DNA from: Adiantum capillus-veneris
Taxonomy: Eukaryota > Streptophyta > Polypodiopsida > Polypodiales > Pteridaceae
Length of the DNA stretch: 64,000 bases
Assembly: GCA_014529385.2 (NCBI GenBank)
Contig: CM043964.1
Span: forward strand, 134,890,420-134,954,419
Reading direction: 5' to 3'
Below the pieces are notes generated by a model. It was given only the letters and a program-made list of their open reading frames with translations. It had not been told where the DNA came from and made no database searches. Positions 1 to 11,491 of the stretch are shown here, piece after piece. Both the position numbers and the translations under genes were made by a program. Within the stretch, counting starts at the first letter, position 1. Each line of letters starts with the position of its first letter.

Positions 1-1083
1 TTTCCTCATCAAGTACATCATGTACATCTGCATCAGTAATAGGCTGATCTGTAACATCTTCAAAAATCCCCATAGGCTGTACATTTGTCTCATTGCAACT
101 TACATTCGTATTTCCACCACCAAAAAGAGGCAACAAAGTGTCATAAATATCATGTGAGCTTACATTACTGTCTCTAGTACATGATAGCAAGGGCTGAACA
201 GAATCTTCCACAAACACTACATCCCGTGAAACCAGAATATGTTTTGTTTGCGGATGATACAACCTGTAACCTTTGCTTTTAGCACTATTACCAACAAAAA
301 TATATTTGACAGCCTTATTATCCAATTTTCTGCGCTGTGTTTGTGGCCCCAAAGCATATGCCAAACAACAAAAAATACACATGTGCTCAATAGAAGGCTT
401 TCTATCATGACATGCTTCATATGGATTAATAGACTGCAAAGCTTTTGTAGGACACCTGTTTAGTACATAAGTGGCACACATGATGGCCTCAAGCCAAAAA
501 GAATGCGGTAAAGCTTGACTTTTGACCATACATTGTGCCATTTTCGTAAGTGACGTGTTTTTCCTCTCAGCAATACCATTTTGCTGAGGTATATAAGGCA
601 CTGTAGATTGGTGTTTTATCCCATGACTAGCCAGAAATGCATTGAATTCATGAGACATATAATCCCCCCCTCGATCGGAATGAAGGGTGCCCATAGTACA
701 TTTTGAGACATTTTCAGCCATAGCTAGAAATTGTTTGAGGCACATAAAAACTTCGAAATTTGCTTTAAGTGAAAATACCCATGCATGCCTGGAGTAATCA
801 TCAATGGAAGTCACGAAGTAAAGGTAATTGCCCAAGGACGGAGTTTGCATGGGCCCACAAACATCATTATGCACAAGCTGCAACTTGCATGTGGCCCGAA
901 CTGAACCATCCTTTGGAAACTTAGACCGCTACATCTTACCCAAAATACAGCCTTCACAAACATGTTTGATAGATGCTTCAAGAGGCGGAAAAGAAGCAAC
1001 CATATAAGATTTCTACAAACGCAGCAAACTAGCAAAATTTAGACGACCAAAACGTGCATACAAAGTGAGCTTATACAACCCAC
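1..1083 (-). pseudogene. copia GAG-pre-integrase and integrase core, partial
   Basis: This is the integrase part of the copia polyprotein; it would insert the cDNA into chromosomes. The minus strand shows a Cys-rich pre-integrase segment (CEGCILGKM, about 960-930). The RNase-H-like core follows with its three acidic positions in view: HNDVCGPM near 860, LHSDRGGDY near 690, and QNGIAERKN near 575. The frame is open from about 925 to the window edge and continues into the linker toward RT. Upstream, stops occur near 1083, 1017 and 930 (the last within GKM-stop-RSKFPKDGS). The core looks intact, but the polyprotein does not. Confidence 0.88.
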
Positions 1084-1084
1084 G

Positions 1085-1459
1085 TCACAAAAGACCAAAT
1101 GCAACAATTTCATCACCAAAACTGAGATCATGAACTGTACATGTGTCACCCACAAATTTGACTACAAGTCCAAGTCTAGCAAGTGCGGATACAGACAAGA
1201 GATTCTTCTTGATCCCAGGTACATAAAGTGCATCAACAAGTGTGAAGGAACTGCCATTTGGAGCAGTAAGCACAATCTTTCCAACTCCCTGAACCGAATA
1301 AGAGGCATTGTTGGCACAAGTGATTGAATTCCCATAAGGGACAGACTCGAGAGAGGTGAACAATTCACGATGTGAGGTAATGTGCTTTGTAGCACCACTG
1401 TTGAAATGCCACACATGTGAATCTGCAGCAAACTGATAAACATGCATCATGGATAGCAT
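1085..1459 (-). pseudogene. copia aspartic protease segment with altered active site
   Basis: This 124-residue frame contains the segment WHFNSGATKHIT, which corresponds to the copia retropepsin motif usually read as DSGA(T/S). The catalytic aspartate is replaced by asparagine, so the protease should be inactive as written. Downstream residues (PNGSSFTLVDALYVPGIKKN, then LLSVSALARLG) match the region leading into the pre-integrase domain. The frame is offset by one relative to the gag ORF around 1450-1465, which indicates a frameshift. Confidence 0.82.
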
Positions 1460-2520
1460 ATTGTAAGTGCACTCTGTGCTAAAAGCCCATTCTGCATCAA
1501 CATCAACAAATAGTCTCCTTTTACAGAAGACTCAACAATGGCTGCATTTATAGTGGAACCAGCATTTGGAGTGGAACCACCCTCTTTATTCTTAGCGTCT
1601 TTGGTCTTTAACTTAGGACATGACTTGATCAAGTGATCATTATCTTTACAATAATGGCAACACATTTTCTTTTTGCCCTTATCACCAGAATTTGCAGAAA
1701 AATTGCTGGCAGCAGAAGCATTAGGAACAGAAGTTTTTCCACTTGCAGCAGGACCAGAAGAAGTGGTTGCATTGCTGTTACCGCCCTTTCTTTGAGAAGC
1801 AATAAAAGCCTGTGCAACTGCACGCTGTCTAGTCTTGTTTTTTTTGGAAAGTGACTCTTGCAATAGTAATTTTCATAATGCATTAAACTTGACAACTTTT
1901 TGATTTCCTTGGGTCATAAGCCTCCAAGTACTAGCAAAAGTCTGGTAAGAATCTAGTAAGGCATCAAGAATAGTCTGCACAAGGGAACTGTATGAAATGA
2001 CTTCACCTGCAAAGATAAGTTGCTCATTGATATCCTTGACACTAGCAAGGAAAGTGTCCTTATCATCTTCCTCATGCATAATCTTCGACTCCAGCTCTTT
2101 ACGCAGCAAAACAATTGTAGCCTCATTGCGACTTGGATAAAGACCAGCCAACATATCCCAAGCTTGTTTTGCAGATTTTCTTGAGTAGATGTGGGGAACA
2201 TTAGTGCTCTTCATAGACAACGCATTCAATGCATGAGCCTGCGCATCCTTTACATCCCAACGAGCTTTTTCTGTCGTAGGCAAAACAACTCTAATTGCAG
2301 CAATCCTTGTAGCAAGACTTGCAACATCCTCAACATCGCCTACATCCTCAGAACCAGGACGTACATCAATGTCCTGCACAATATTCCAGACGCCCTTTGA
2401 CACAAGAACGTGTTGGATCATATAAGCCCACATAGGGTAATTGTCCCCATCCAACCTGTCCTCAGAAGCAAACATCTTGAAGACATCTGTGTTTGTTGTC
2501 AGCCATGGTAAATGCTGCAC
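1447..2520 (-). pseudogene. copia gag with CCHC zinc knuckle, split by a stop
   Basis: Gag is the capsid and RNA-binding protein of the copia element. The N-terminal part (2520-1873) has the typical opening DGDNYPMWAYMIQHVL and a UBN2-like capsid helix region. A TGA near 1873 interrupts the frame (NAL-stop-KLLLQES) and the same frame continues to 1447. The second part carries a Lys/Ser-rich segment and one CX2CX4HX4C knuckle (CHYCKDNDHLIKSC, about 1655-1615). The start at 2520 is the first Met before the capsid homology. A Met lies slightly downstream (MFASEDRL) and could be the ancestral start. Confidence 0.87.
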
Positions 2521-2840
2521 CTAAAATGAAAACTACCCGAAAAGAGGAGAAACAAAGCGGGAACAACACGTGATATATAACACAAACCATAGTAGAATGT
2601 AAGGCACCTGTTATGCAGAAAATGGAACTGACAGAAATTTTGCACAAAATGACGAAATAGCCTGTGCAAACCTGCTTGTAGTGGAAACGGAGGCCAAAAT
2701 GAGCCTGAATAAAAAATGTGAGCAAACTAAGTACTATGATCTATCCCGAAATATTTGTCAACCTGCAAACACTCGCCAAATCTCACTGTAATTGGAGAAA
2801 GTGAGCAAGCGTGTGCTGGCGACTAAGCTCGGGTGGACGT

Positions 2841-2857
2841 AACCTGCTCTGATACCA
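2841..2857 (-). other. copia primer binding site, initiator-Met tRNA type
   Basis: Minus strand reads TGGTATCAGAGCAGGTT, the classic plant copia primer site matching the 3' end of initiator methionine tRNA. Two bases separate it from the LTR edge. It fixes the element's orientation and 5' LTR. Confidence 0.9.
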
Positions 2858-2859
2858 AT

Positions 2860-3072
2860 TGTTGGAATTAGGGTTGTAGAGAAACACACACAGCTTGGAG
2901 AAGACAAAGAAACCTCAAGGCACACAATAGAGAGTGTGTTACTTAGTGTGCAATGGAAAGATAGATAGCCCTAGAGTGATGGGTGTATATACAATGCTCG
3001 GGGGAAAAAACCTCCTAAAGAGGGAAAAAATGCCCCGGCGGTCCTAGTGTATTCACACACATCACTACCACA
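2860..3072 (-). repeat. copia 5' LTR (about 213 bp)
   Basis: Begins TGTTGG on the plus strand directly after the primer site and is proposed to end at CCACA. The length is inferred from alignment with the homologous LTR at 40599-40804, which diverges at the same place. Short LTRs of this kind occur in copia elements. The matching LTR at the other end is outside the window, so target-site duplication cannot be tested here. Confidence 0.75.
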
Positions 3073-3079
3073 TGTATAT

Positions 3080-3895
3080 AGTAAGAGTCAGTAGCTATGC
3101 CATTTTTAGACACTATATGTCAAGAAGTTTTCCTTGTCTACCCGTAAATGTGCACTTTTCAAGATGTAGGCAAATCCTATAAAGTCTACATTTTTCGAAT
3201 ACGTTTTTGAGGTGTTCAAAATGATTAGGCCGGATTGATGAATATATGTATAGATCATCCATATATACTTTCAAGAAATTCATAAGATATTCTTTAAAAG
3301 CATGGCTCATTAATCTTTGAAAGGTGGGAGGAGCATTAGTTAACTCAAAAGGCATAACCTGATAGACAAAAATACCCCATTTTGTTACAAAGGCAGTTTT
3401 ATGCTGACCTTTTGGGTCAACCAAAAGTTGATTATATCCCGAAAAGCCATCTAAAATGTTGTAAGCTTCTTTACCTGCAACACGTTCTTCTAAAACATGC
3501 TCAATGATTGGAAGAGGAAAGTTGTCTCTAATGGTAGCTGCATTCACTTTCTTGAGGTTGACACACACCCGTAGTTTTCCATTTTTCTTGGGTACTACCA
3601 CAATTGGAGACACCCAATTTGTGTGTTCAATTTCATAACTAAATTTGAGCTCCTTTAGCTTTTCAATCTCTTCTTTAATCTTTCTGGAAAATGTCTCGTT
3701 ATACGTGTATGGTCTTTGTCTACTTGGTTTAGCATCATCTCTTATGGGTATAGTATGTTGACAGATTTCTGGATCAACACCCTTGAGATCCTTATATGAC
3801 CAAGCAAAGATATCTCGGTATTCTCTCAGTAAACTTAACAAAAGATCTTCTTCTTCTTCTGTCACGTCATTTGCAATGTATGCAAGTCTAGGCTC
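3080..3895 (-). pseudogene. gypsy reverse transcriptase domain
   Basis: This region would copy element RNA to DNA. The long frame (3865-3113) starts inside the domain and shows EYRDIFAWSYKDLKG, the WVSPIVVVPKKNGKLRVCVN block, the palm motif ILDGFSGYNQ and the catalytic YMDD box (VYMDDLYIYS). The frame ends in GKLLDI-stop near 3115. Shifting frame restores the expected continuation IVSKNGIATDS down to about 3085, so there is a frameshift. After that the copia LTR begins. The catalytic residues visible are intact. RNase H is missing because of the insertion. Confidence 0.92.
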
Positions 3896-4953
3896 TTCTC
3901 TTGGTTTGGCTAGATGTATCTTTTTTGCGTTTTCAGGTCCTTCATAGGACTTGCTCCGTTTCCTTCTCTAGTAGATTGTTCAACAATGATTTTTTGGTCC
4001 TGGAGAGTATATTGCTTGTAATGGGATGGGACACTCATTACATTTTTACTATCCTCTTTTGTGGTTTCCATTTTTGTTGTATATATCTCCCTTAGAGCTT
4101 TTTCCAAATCTTTACACTTTTTTTTCCGTTCAACGCGTGTCATGGTTGAGTTCTTGTCCTGTTTTTTGGGTTTTGCTTGAGTTTTCTTTCTCGTTTTTCT
4201 TAGTGTTTTCATCATTTCAGGTTCTTCTTTTAAAGGATATCTACCAGTCATTTTGTCTTTGACACAATCATGCGCATCTATCTGCATCAAGAACTGTGTT
4301 TTGCTGGAGACTGATGGCATAGGTTTAGCCTTCAAGTTTCTTGTGTGTCTTTTGCGTCTATACCATTTTTGTCTTCTCGATTTCTGGTTTGGAAAGTCAA
4401 AAAACTTTTCCTCTCCTCCTTTCAGGAGTAGCTTAGCTCTCACATGTTCTTTTTCTGAACCCGAATCATCCAAGGTAGCTGAATGTTCTTCTAACTCATC
4501 TGTTGCATTATAGTAGAGTTCTAAAAAGACTTGTTGAGCTTTTATCAAGTCCTTGGATTTTGGAATTTTGTCTTCAATATGAAGGGTTGAGATCATTTGG
4601 ATGGGAATTATGTCATAGCCGTCCTCATTGCAAAATTGAGTGCATAGACGTATTTACACATACATCCATTGTCGTTAGATTTGAGTCCACTCAAATGGAT
4701 CAAACAAATTCTCTAGAAAGGGTTCAGGTATATAGGCTTCATCTGTGCAATCCCTTTCTAAGATGCATTCTTCTCATTTTGAGCTCCCATTTTCTGAGGC
4801 TCCACACATCCAAATAGGAGTGTCTTTGTTCAACCAAGATGGAAGCTTAGTTTCAACCAAAGAGACTGAATCAAATTCCTGTATGGGTGTTTTCATGATA
4901 TCTCTATAAGTGTGATCTTTTAGATTAATCCTTGTTATTTATCCCCACTTGCT
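3896..4953 (-). pseudogene. gypsy linker between protease and RT
   Basis: A 228-residue minus-strand frame (4596-3910) is rich in Lys, Glu and Arg (KKKTQAKPKKQDK, ERKKKCKDLEKALREIY) and leads toward the RT. No catalytic motif is seen. Long charged linkers between protease and RT occur in some plant gypsy lineages. Residual sequence from 4597 to 4953 has no clear homology but lies in the same pol interval. Function is unassigned. Confidence 0.55.
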
Positions 4954-5394
4954 TCAAGTACACATAATTGTTTCCACAATCCTAGACGAGTTATACTTGT
5001 CGCATGCCAAAGGTCTTTCCAAGATGATTTTGTAGTTGAGTTTCTTTCCAAAGTCTACTACGGCAAAAGTGTGTTCATATTCAATACCACATGAATTAAA
5101 TGTCACTTTTTCAAGCAGTCTTAAGGGTCTTTCGATATGACCATCAGCCAATTGCAATTTCATTTGAGTTTTTCTAATGACTGGTTGTCCCCAGGATTCC
5201 CGTACTGCTTTCGTGGCTATGGCTATGCCTACCCCACTATCCAGTATTGCCATGATTTCTATATCATTATACCTCACCAGAAGCATTGTATTTCCTTCTT
5301 CCCCCTCGTAGTATTCTGTGACTTTGTTCATTGGAATAGAATTAATCTCTTTGTTATACATATCATGTTTCAACTTTCCCAAATTTTTTTGCAA
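4954..5394 (-). pseudogene. gypsy aspartic protease domain
   Basis: The 146-residue frame has a retropepsin-like core: MAILDSGVGIAIATKAV carries the catalytic DSG triad, followed by the flap-side ADGHIERPL and the ILERPLAC segment near the end. Retropepsins process the gag-pol polyprotein. The usual third residue (DSGA) is Val here. The preceding frame (5692-5363) overlaps it in a different phase and seems to be the gag-protease junction, so a frameshift separates them. Confidence 0.75.
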
Positions 5395-6255
5395 TTAGAA
5401 ATGTTATTTCCACCTTCTCTAGAGTTTTTTGTAGATCATTCCATAAATATGGCTTGATTTTCAACAATACGCCTAAAGTAAGAGTGCACTGGATGGGTGT
5501 AGACATAATTGAAAGGAGGTTGTCTACTTCTAGGGTCTGTTTAGCTCTTTTTACTTGAGTGTTTTTACACACTATGGATTCATCTTCGCGATCTCCCAAG
5601 TAAGAGGGTAATTGTTTCAAGGTCAATGGTTTAGACATTCCTGAAGCTTCAGATTTGCAATCCCCATATAAGGATTGTACATCCATGTCCATCTCAGGAG
5701 TTAGGTTGTCTAACCAAACTTCCTCTATAGGAGCTGACTTCAGAGTTAAGCTCCCATCATTAATCTCTCTAACTTTTTTCCATAAGTGCCCTGGCTAGTC
5801 TTCTTTTACGAATGGAATTCCGTCTAAGGCATCTTTGCTGTCTGGTACTATAAGTTCTGGCTCTTTTGTTTCAAGGTGGGGTTATACCACCACTTTGGAT
5901 TTTTCTCTATTGTTTTCTACCACAAGCTCCTCAGGTTTTACCATACTCTCGAACTTGGATTTTGTTTTTCTAGCATCTGTTGCGTGATTCTTACCAAATT
6001 TTGATAAGCTTCAAGCTTAGTTGCTTCCATGTCTGGAGAAGGGTAGTTTTTCCATTTGTTTTCCATGTTTTGGCATGCTTTAAGTCCTGCTCAGTAAGCT
6101 TCCAAGGCTGCATTGATAGGCTCAAAAATTTTATCAACCAAAATTGATCCTCCAGATTTCACAGTGGTTTCTTTGACTTCATTTCCAGTTTCTTTCACAT
6201 TTTTCTGGAATAGCTTCTTTGCTTTCTCCTTGATTTCAGCCTGTTGTTTTTGTTT
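5395..6255 (-). pseudogene. gypsy gag-protease junction, decayed
   Basis: Only short interrupted minus-strand frames exist here (for example 5692-5363). Composition is Lys/Glu-rich in the minus frames. No domain is recognised. It lies between the zinc-knuckle part of gag and the protease. Confidence 0.45.
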
Positions 6256-6720
6256 TTACATCTCATACCTTTTGTTTCTGCTTCTTTTGGTCTTTTGAGA
6301 GGAAGTTTTTGTGCTTTTTGAATCATCAGAGGAGTTATGTTTCTTTTTCTTAGCATGGGCTCTGGTGATTACCTTGATTGAAACAATCGTTTCACTCTCA
6401 AATGAGCTACTAGGTATCACTTGAACTACATTTACTACTATTTTTTTCTTGTTTAAAGGATTTTTAGGACAATCTTCAGGGAAGCGTCCTCCCTTTTTGC
6501 AGCATTGTATGCAATAAGCTTCAACTGGCTTGAGGTTTTTGTCAGGCTCTGGGCATTCATTTTTCCAATGATCATCTGTACCACAACTATGACAGTTTCT
6601 AGTTCTTGGCTTAATCATGGGTCTTACCATAGGAGGGTTAACACCTTGATTAGCCACATAATACATTGGTGCAAGCTCTGGTGTAGCATAAGTCACAGGA
6701 TTTCTTCCATTGGTGGAGGA
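6256..6720 (-). pseudogene. gypsy gag C-terminal zinc-knuckle region
   Basis: A 146-residue frame contains one CX2CX4HX4C knuckle (CHSCGTDDHWKNEC). A second Cys cluster (CIQCCKKGGRFPEDC) looks like a degenerate knuckle with His lost. It is followed by a Lys/Ser-rich tail. Such knuckles bind the element's RNA during packaging. Upstream gag frames are in other phases, so the gag is frameshifted. Confidence 0.8.
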
Positions 6721-8180
6721 TGTAAATTATACTAATCTCCTTCTATCATTACTGTAGATGGACTAAGCTCATCATAAGGTGTAACATGTACTAGTGCTTG
6801 TTCATCTATGACTTCCTCTCGATGCATGTACTTTACATGCACTGCATTATATCCTGGATATGGAGATTGTTGGCCCAACATGGGTTGAGGTCTTTCCATA
6901 CTCATTGGTGGTCTTTGAGCTTGGGCCATATTAGGCTGATATCTGTACATGGGTTGTCCTTCTGGCCTCATAGGCACGTCTTGAACATTCCCATCATACT
7001 TTGGTCAATAATAGCACTCATTGGTCTCATGGTTAGTCCATTTACCCTTGACTGCACACCATTTTTGCGGTCTAATTGGTTGTCCCTATTGAAGTATCCC
7101 TTGTCCTGGTCCTCTCATAGGTGCTTTTTGCATGTTATTCATCATGTCATTCATCCTTTTGACCATGTCTTCTACGGCTGAAAGCGGTGCTGCAGCGGTC
7201 GTTCCTACTTGTGCTGGTCTGGTGGATGCTGTTTTCTCACTTTGATTATCATTAGGGACATCTTCTTCGTTAAAAATATCACAATTGTCTCCTAAGTCAA
7301 TAGCATCTGACACACACTCTTCTAGGGTCGTATGCTTCTTGCTATACAATATAGCATGAAGTTTCTTGTTTAGCAGTCCCTCTAGAAATAAAGATACTAG
7401 TTGTTCTTTTGCCAGTATCTCTAACTCTGGGCATCTTGCAATGTATTGCTTCATTCAAGCTGCACAATGCCTAGCAGACTCACCTTGTTTCTATTTAAAG
7501 CTGTAGATTTGAGTTACCTTGTTGTGTTTGATTCCCTTTTTGGAAGAAGTAGCTACAAATCCTTGAGCTAAAGTATTCAAGTCCATGATTGACCATGGTG
7601 GAATGTTTTGGAACCATGTCAATGCTTTTCCTTTTAATGTCATTCCAAAACGCTCGAATTGAGTATGGAAATCAAATATGCGTTCTGCTCTTAGCACTTG
7701 GTAAGTGGTCATACGGGTCCCCAGATCCGCTATATTTTCTGACCCATTTCTGACAATTAGCTGGTCTGGTATATCTATTTGGTTCAACTCCCGACCTCCT
7801 TGCAGTTGGGTCCTGTTCCGATTCCTTCAAACCAGTCTGTTAGAAACAGTGACTCTTGTAGCCCTGAACTGGCCTTAGTGTCACCCGGTTTTCTTTGTGA
7901 TGACATGGTTTCTGGTTTCTTAACATTACTCTCAGAAGATCTCTCACAGTGTTCATCTCTTGGAATAGTTTCTAGTCCTTGGTCTAATATCCAATCCCTT
8001 ATGTAGTACCCTTGGTATTTGGTTTGTTCCACCTCCTCAGGAGTCATCATAGCAAAGTTATTGTTATAACAATCCCTAAATAGGTAGATCGGTAGATCTG
8101 TTGATCCCTTGTCCTTGATTTTGAAGATATAGATGATCTTCATGGTGTTAGTTGTCCTGATTTGGCATGTGAAGTCCATA
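6721..8180 (-). pseudogene. gypsy gag capsid region in several broken frames
   Basis: Four minus-strand frames are fragments of one gag: 8179-7784, 7787-7491, 7454-7086 and 6977-6732. The second contains the retrotransposon-gag signature GKALTWFQNIPPWSIMDLN. The third continues with ARCPELEILAKEQLVSLFLE, the usual capsid C-terminus. The fourth is Pro/Met/Gln-rich (PMSMERPQPMLGQQ), like a flexible linker before the zinc knuckle. Stops and frameshifts separate the pieces, so no intact capsid could be made. Confidence 0.82.
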
Positions 8181-9798
8181 GAAGATCTTCCAGATAGTAG
8201 TTGAGACTTTCAGATATCACTTGTGCAAAAAGCCAAAGGACTAATCTGCAATCTAGAAACTGAGTGAACATGTACTAATTTGGATCCGACTAAACCCAAA
8301 ATTGCCCGGTGGCCTTGTGTTATGTTGGTCTAACACTGTACAGGTTCAAAAGTCAAAATTGATGTCTCTGTGTAGGAGTAGTAAATAATCACGATTATTT
8401 ATTTTTGTCAGTTTTTTGCATTTTTTGGCTTATTTTACCAAGTATACAACCTGTGAAGGTCTCTGGACAAGTGTCACTAAGTTTGGACAAAATTTGTTCA
8501 AGTTTATTAATTGTTTCGTTCTCCAGACTTTTTTCAAGAATTTGGCTTGAGTCTCACTTTTGTGATCCAAATTTCACCAAAATTGACTCGTGTGGTCTAC
8601 TTGATATGCTTGACCTTGTGGTATACTCAAATGTGCAAGATGGTCAATTTTTGAAGCAGACGTAAATAATTGCGATTATTTACTCTAGCTATTATGTTGC
8701 AAGTTTTTGCCCCAATCTATACACAGATCTAATAAGTATCTCAACTTAAGGTCCCTAGCCAAGTTTCATCAAATTTGGACAATTTTAGTGGTATACTGAC
8801 TTTGTAAAAAAAGTTGAAAAATGGGACAGATGTAAATAATCGTGATTATTTACAGCTGGCAAATCTTTGCATCGTTTTTTCAACTGAGCATTTACACATG
8901 TCTATCACATCAATATAAGCCTATGAATCAAGTTTCATTGAGTTTGAACAAAATTTTCTTCAAATTACACTCAAGTTTCTGAAAGTCAGTACATAATTTA
9001 ATTTTTACCTCATTTTTTATCAATGTGGTGATCCATAGCTTAAGTGCTTTTACAAAAGTTGTTTGTACACATGCATAGAGTCTCTAGCATCAACCTTGCT
9101 CAATTTTGAGTTGAAAATAAATAGTCGCAATTATTTACTTTAGGCCTAAAATAAATACTTTTTGGCACTTTTTCACTGGACAGTGTTTTCACGAGCTATT
9201 TTAAGCTTGTGAATCAAGTCAAAACTTAATTTTGCCTAAAATGTCAAGAAAAAGTAAATAATCTGAGCTTTTGCAAACTCTTGAAATTTTTACCTCAATA
9301 TGTCCTTGAGCTTACCCACTGGTTCATACAACTTTTAAAGCATACTCTCCAGTTGGATTGAGTGGTTGGTAGTCTTTTGGAGCTATTTCTAGCCGTAGAC
9401 CTGAAAATTCTGCAGCTTCACATTACAAGTCACAGTTGATTCTTTTGAAAAGAGCAACGTTCTGAAACCCACCTCGGATTCTGCTTACCCTACTCCTAGG
9501 TTCTACTGCAATGGGGTTGTGGAAAGTATCCAAAAACACTTTCTTTCTTGTTTTTTATGGTTTCTTGAGGATTGATCTTAAGACTTGTCTCGTCCATTAA
9601 TCATTCTCAAAATCCTACTCTAATTCTATAATCCTAAAGGTACTCAGCAAGTACAATTACTTCCAAGATACCTCTACACAACAAAAGACGACAATCTTAA
9701 GCTATGTGGTTTTAAAAAGAAAGTTTCTATACTAGGAGATCCTAGAGGAAGTAACTTTACAAGACGCTCGTGTTTTTTCCTCGTTTAGGTTTCTTTGA
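8181..9798 (-). other. gypsy 5' leader with repeated palindromes
   Basis: This 1.6-kb AT-rich non-coding stretch lies between the primer site and gag. It contains at least four copies of an inverted repeat with consensus GTAAATAAT-NNNN-ATTATTTAC at 8381, 8662, 8832 and 9118, plus a half copy at 9253. Between copies, phrases such as AAGTTTCATCAAATTTGGACA recur in diverged form, so the leader appears built from old tandem units of about 170-285 bp. No coding sequence is supported. Confidence 0.7.
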
Positions 9799-9816
9799 TC
9801 CCCGGTAATGGCGTCA
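9799..9816 (-). other. gypsy primer binding site, tRNA-Asp type
   Basis: Plus strand TCCCCGGTAATGGCGTCA closely resembles the 3' end of plant tRNA-Asp (TCCCCGGCAACGGCGCCA). Read on the minus strand it is therefore a primer site for that tRNA, as in many plant gypsy elements. Two bases (AA) separate it from the LTR start. Confidence 0.82.
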
Positions 9817-9818
9817 AA

Positions 9819-10775
9819 TGTGGGACGGGTGTCTGGCCTCACTCCTATCTTATTGCAGATGTAGTGACGAGAACCACAAATAAATTGTCAATCCATAGGA
9901 CGAAGCTGACTGGACTAGTGCATAGAGGCTACAAGAGGTTGTCAATCTCTTGGAAAACAACTAACAACTCGCATCTAACTCAGGCTACACAAGTGACTGA
10001 AATCACCAAAAGCCAATCGCTCATTGGCAAACAAATCACATCCGTTACAACATCAAATGACATCCAAACGTTATGAAACTTCTAGGACATGTTTATAAGA
10101 CCTAAGCACACATGCCTATGGTCTCAAATCTCACTTTAGGTCAAGTGAAAAATTACGATTATTAACAGCAGTGGATTTTTGACCTACTCATTTTCGACCC
10201 AGAATGCATCTAAATGCTTAGCAATGATGCCCCAATATCCCACCTATACTTAGTTTTTAATTTTAACGCTTAAATTCCTATTTATGATGAGATTATAGGC
10301 TACGGGTCGACGACGTCAAAAGCTACAAAATATCATGAAATGCTTACGTCAATGCGTAGAGCTCTTATCTGCGGTTGCAAGCAACAAACACGATTGCAAT
10401 GTGACAACTAGGGAGGGAGTAGGAAGCACCAGAAGGAGAGAAGTGAGTGCTGCTAGCTCACGCTGTGTATTTTATTATCCAAAAGTTGAAAATAACTTCC
10501 AAAAATTGGCTTTTATACCTTAGCCAAGGTTTTTGGTGGTCAAAACTAATAATTTGGGAGCTTTAACTAATGATAAGTAAAGACATGTTGATACAATCTA
10601 GAAGCTTGTGGCCCTGGCTCATCAATTACAAAGTTTATTCGAAAAATAGGAGTTACAATATTTTTGATTCATCAAAATAATAAATGTTTTTACAATGAGA
10701 GCTCCGAAAAATAGTATCCGAGTTAGCTTGCTGCTATCACTCTTACACAAGAAGGTAACATAGAGAAACCCCACA
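9819..10775 (-). repeat. gypsy 5' LTR (957 bp)
   Basis: Starts TGTGGG two bases after the primer site and ends CCCACA, a 6-bp terminal inverted repeat with TG...CA ends. A degenerate copy of the leader palindrome lies near 10150. No open frame in it is convincing. The partner LTR is outside the window. Confidence 0.75.
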
Positions 10776-11266
10776 GCCCAAGACATAAGTTAAGAGAGAG
10801 GAACGGAAAAATTGAAAGCATCTACCACTAATGGCCTAAAGATTGTATCCCCAAACTCCATTGTCTCTCTTGTGGAGTTTGGTTTTTAATATTTGGTTGA
10901 AAGCATGCAATGGTGGTACAAAAAAAGGACCTCTTTTGTTTGTACCTAGTTGGTAGTTCTACAAAAGCAAGAGGTTGTTTTGGAGGGAACCGTTTTCGGC
11001 CTCTAAAATTAAATGGTGTAGGAGGGAAGCTAGTAAAAGTAAAAAATCCAGTGACCACTCCGTTTGAAGAGACATTGTGGGTGGGGCCAATGATGGGAGT
11101 TACAACACGTTTGAACTCGTGTCACGTGGCATGTGTGTCCTGCGTAGTACCAGTGGCTTTTTGTAGTGGTTCTCAATTGCGCAACGCTGTCACAAAGCTC
11201 TCAGGCATCACCTTCAAGATTCCACTGTGCAACTAGCGTGGTTTCTGCTGTGCACCCATGCCACAA
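10776..11266. other. spacer with no recognised feature
   Basis: Unique-looking sequence between the gypsy LTR edge and the first plausible exon of the downstream gene. It could include that gene's promoter and 5' UTR, but no convincing TATA box or other element was pinned down. Confidence 0.4.
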
Positions 11267-11491
11267 TGAGGACGCCCGCGAGGAAGTCTGTTGCTGCCAA
11301 GGGTTCACCCGAAAAAGGCAAGAAGCCCAGGACAATGGATGCAACCTTCCCCCTCAAAGGCACAAAGTCTCCCCAAAGCATCAACACACCGAACACAAGG
11401 GTTAGCAAGGGGAGCATTTTCGTGGAGAAATCAACAAAGTTTGCAGCACCTTTTGCCGAGGGCGAGAATTTGTCTTCAACTAGAACAAGAG

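Larger units (their letters stand above)
1..3072 (-). mobile_element. Ty1/copia LTR retrotransposon, 5' half (runs off window start)
   Basis: Read on the minus strand, the order is LTR (2860-3072), primer binding site, leader, gag with zinc knuckle, aspartic protease, GAG-pre-integrase zinc motif and integrase core. This is the Ty1/copia order, with integrase ahead of reverse transcriptase. RT and RNase H would lie left of position 1. The LTR edge abuts gypsy reverse transcriptase sequence, so the element appears to have inserted into that older element. Several in-frame stops and one frameshift make it non-autonomous. A second, shorter copy of its LTR and leader is at 40217-40804. Confidence 0.9.
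3073..10775 (-). mobile_element. Ty3/gypsy LTR retrotransposon, 5' part, truncated by copia insertion
   Basis: On the minus strand the order is LTR (9819-10775), tRNA-Asp-type primer site, 1.6-kb leader, gag with zinc knuckle, aspartic protease, linker and reverse transcriptase. RT homology stops at the copia LTR edge, so RNase H and integrase must lie beyond the window. Protease-RT order before integrase is the gypsy arrangement. The coding part is broken into many frames. The LTR has TGTGGG and CCCACA ends. Confidence 0.88.

Noticed and set aside
6798-7181. 127-residue plus-strand frame in the gypsy gag region
   Set aside because: Shadow of the gag coding strand, which has capsid and zinc-knuckle signatures.
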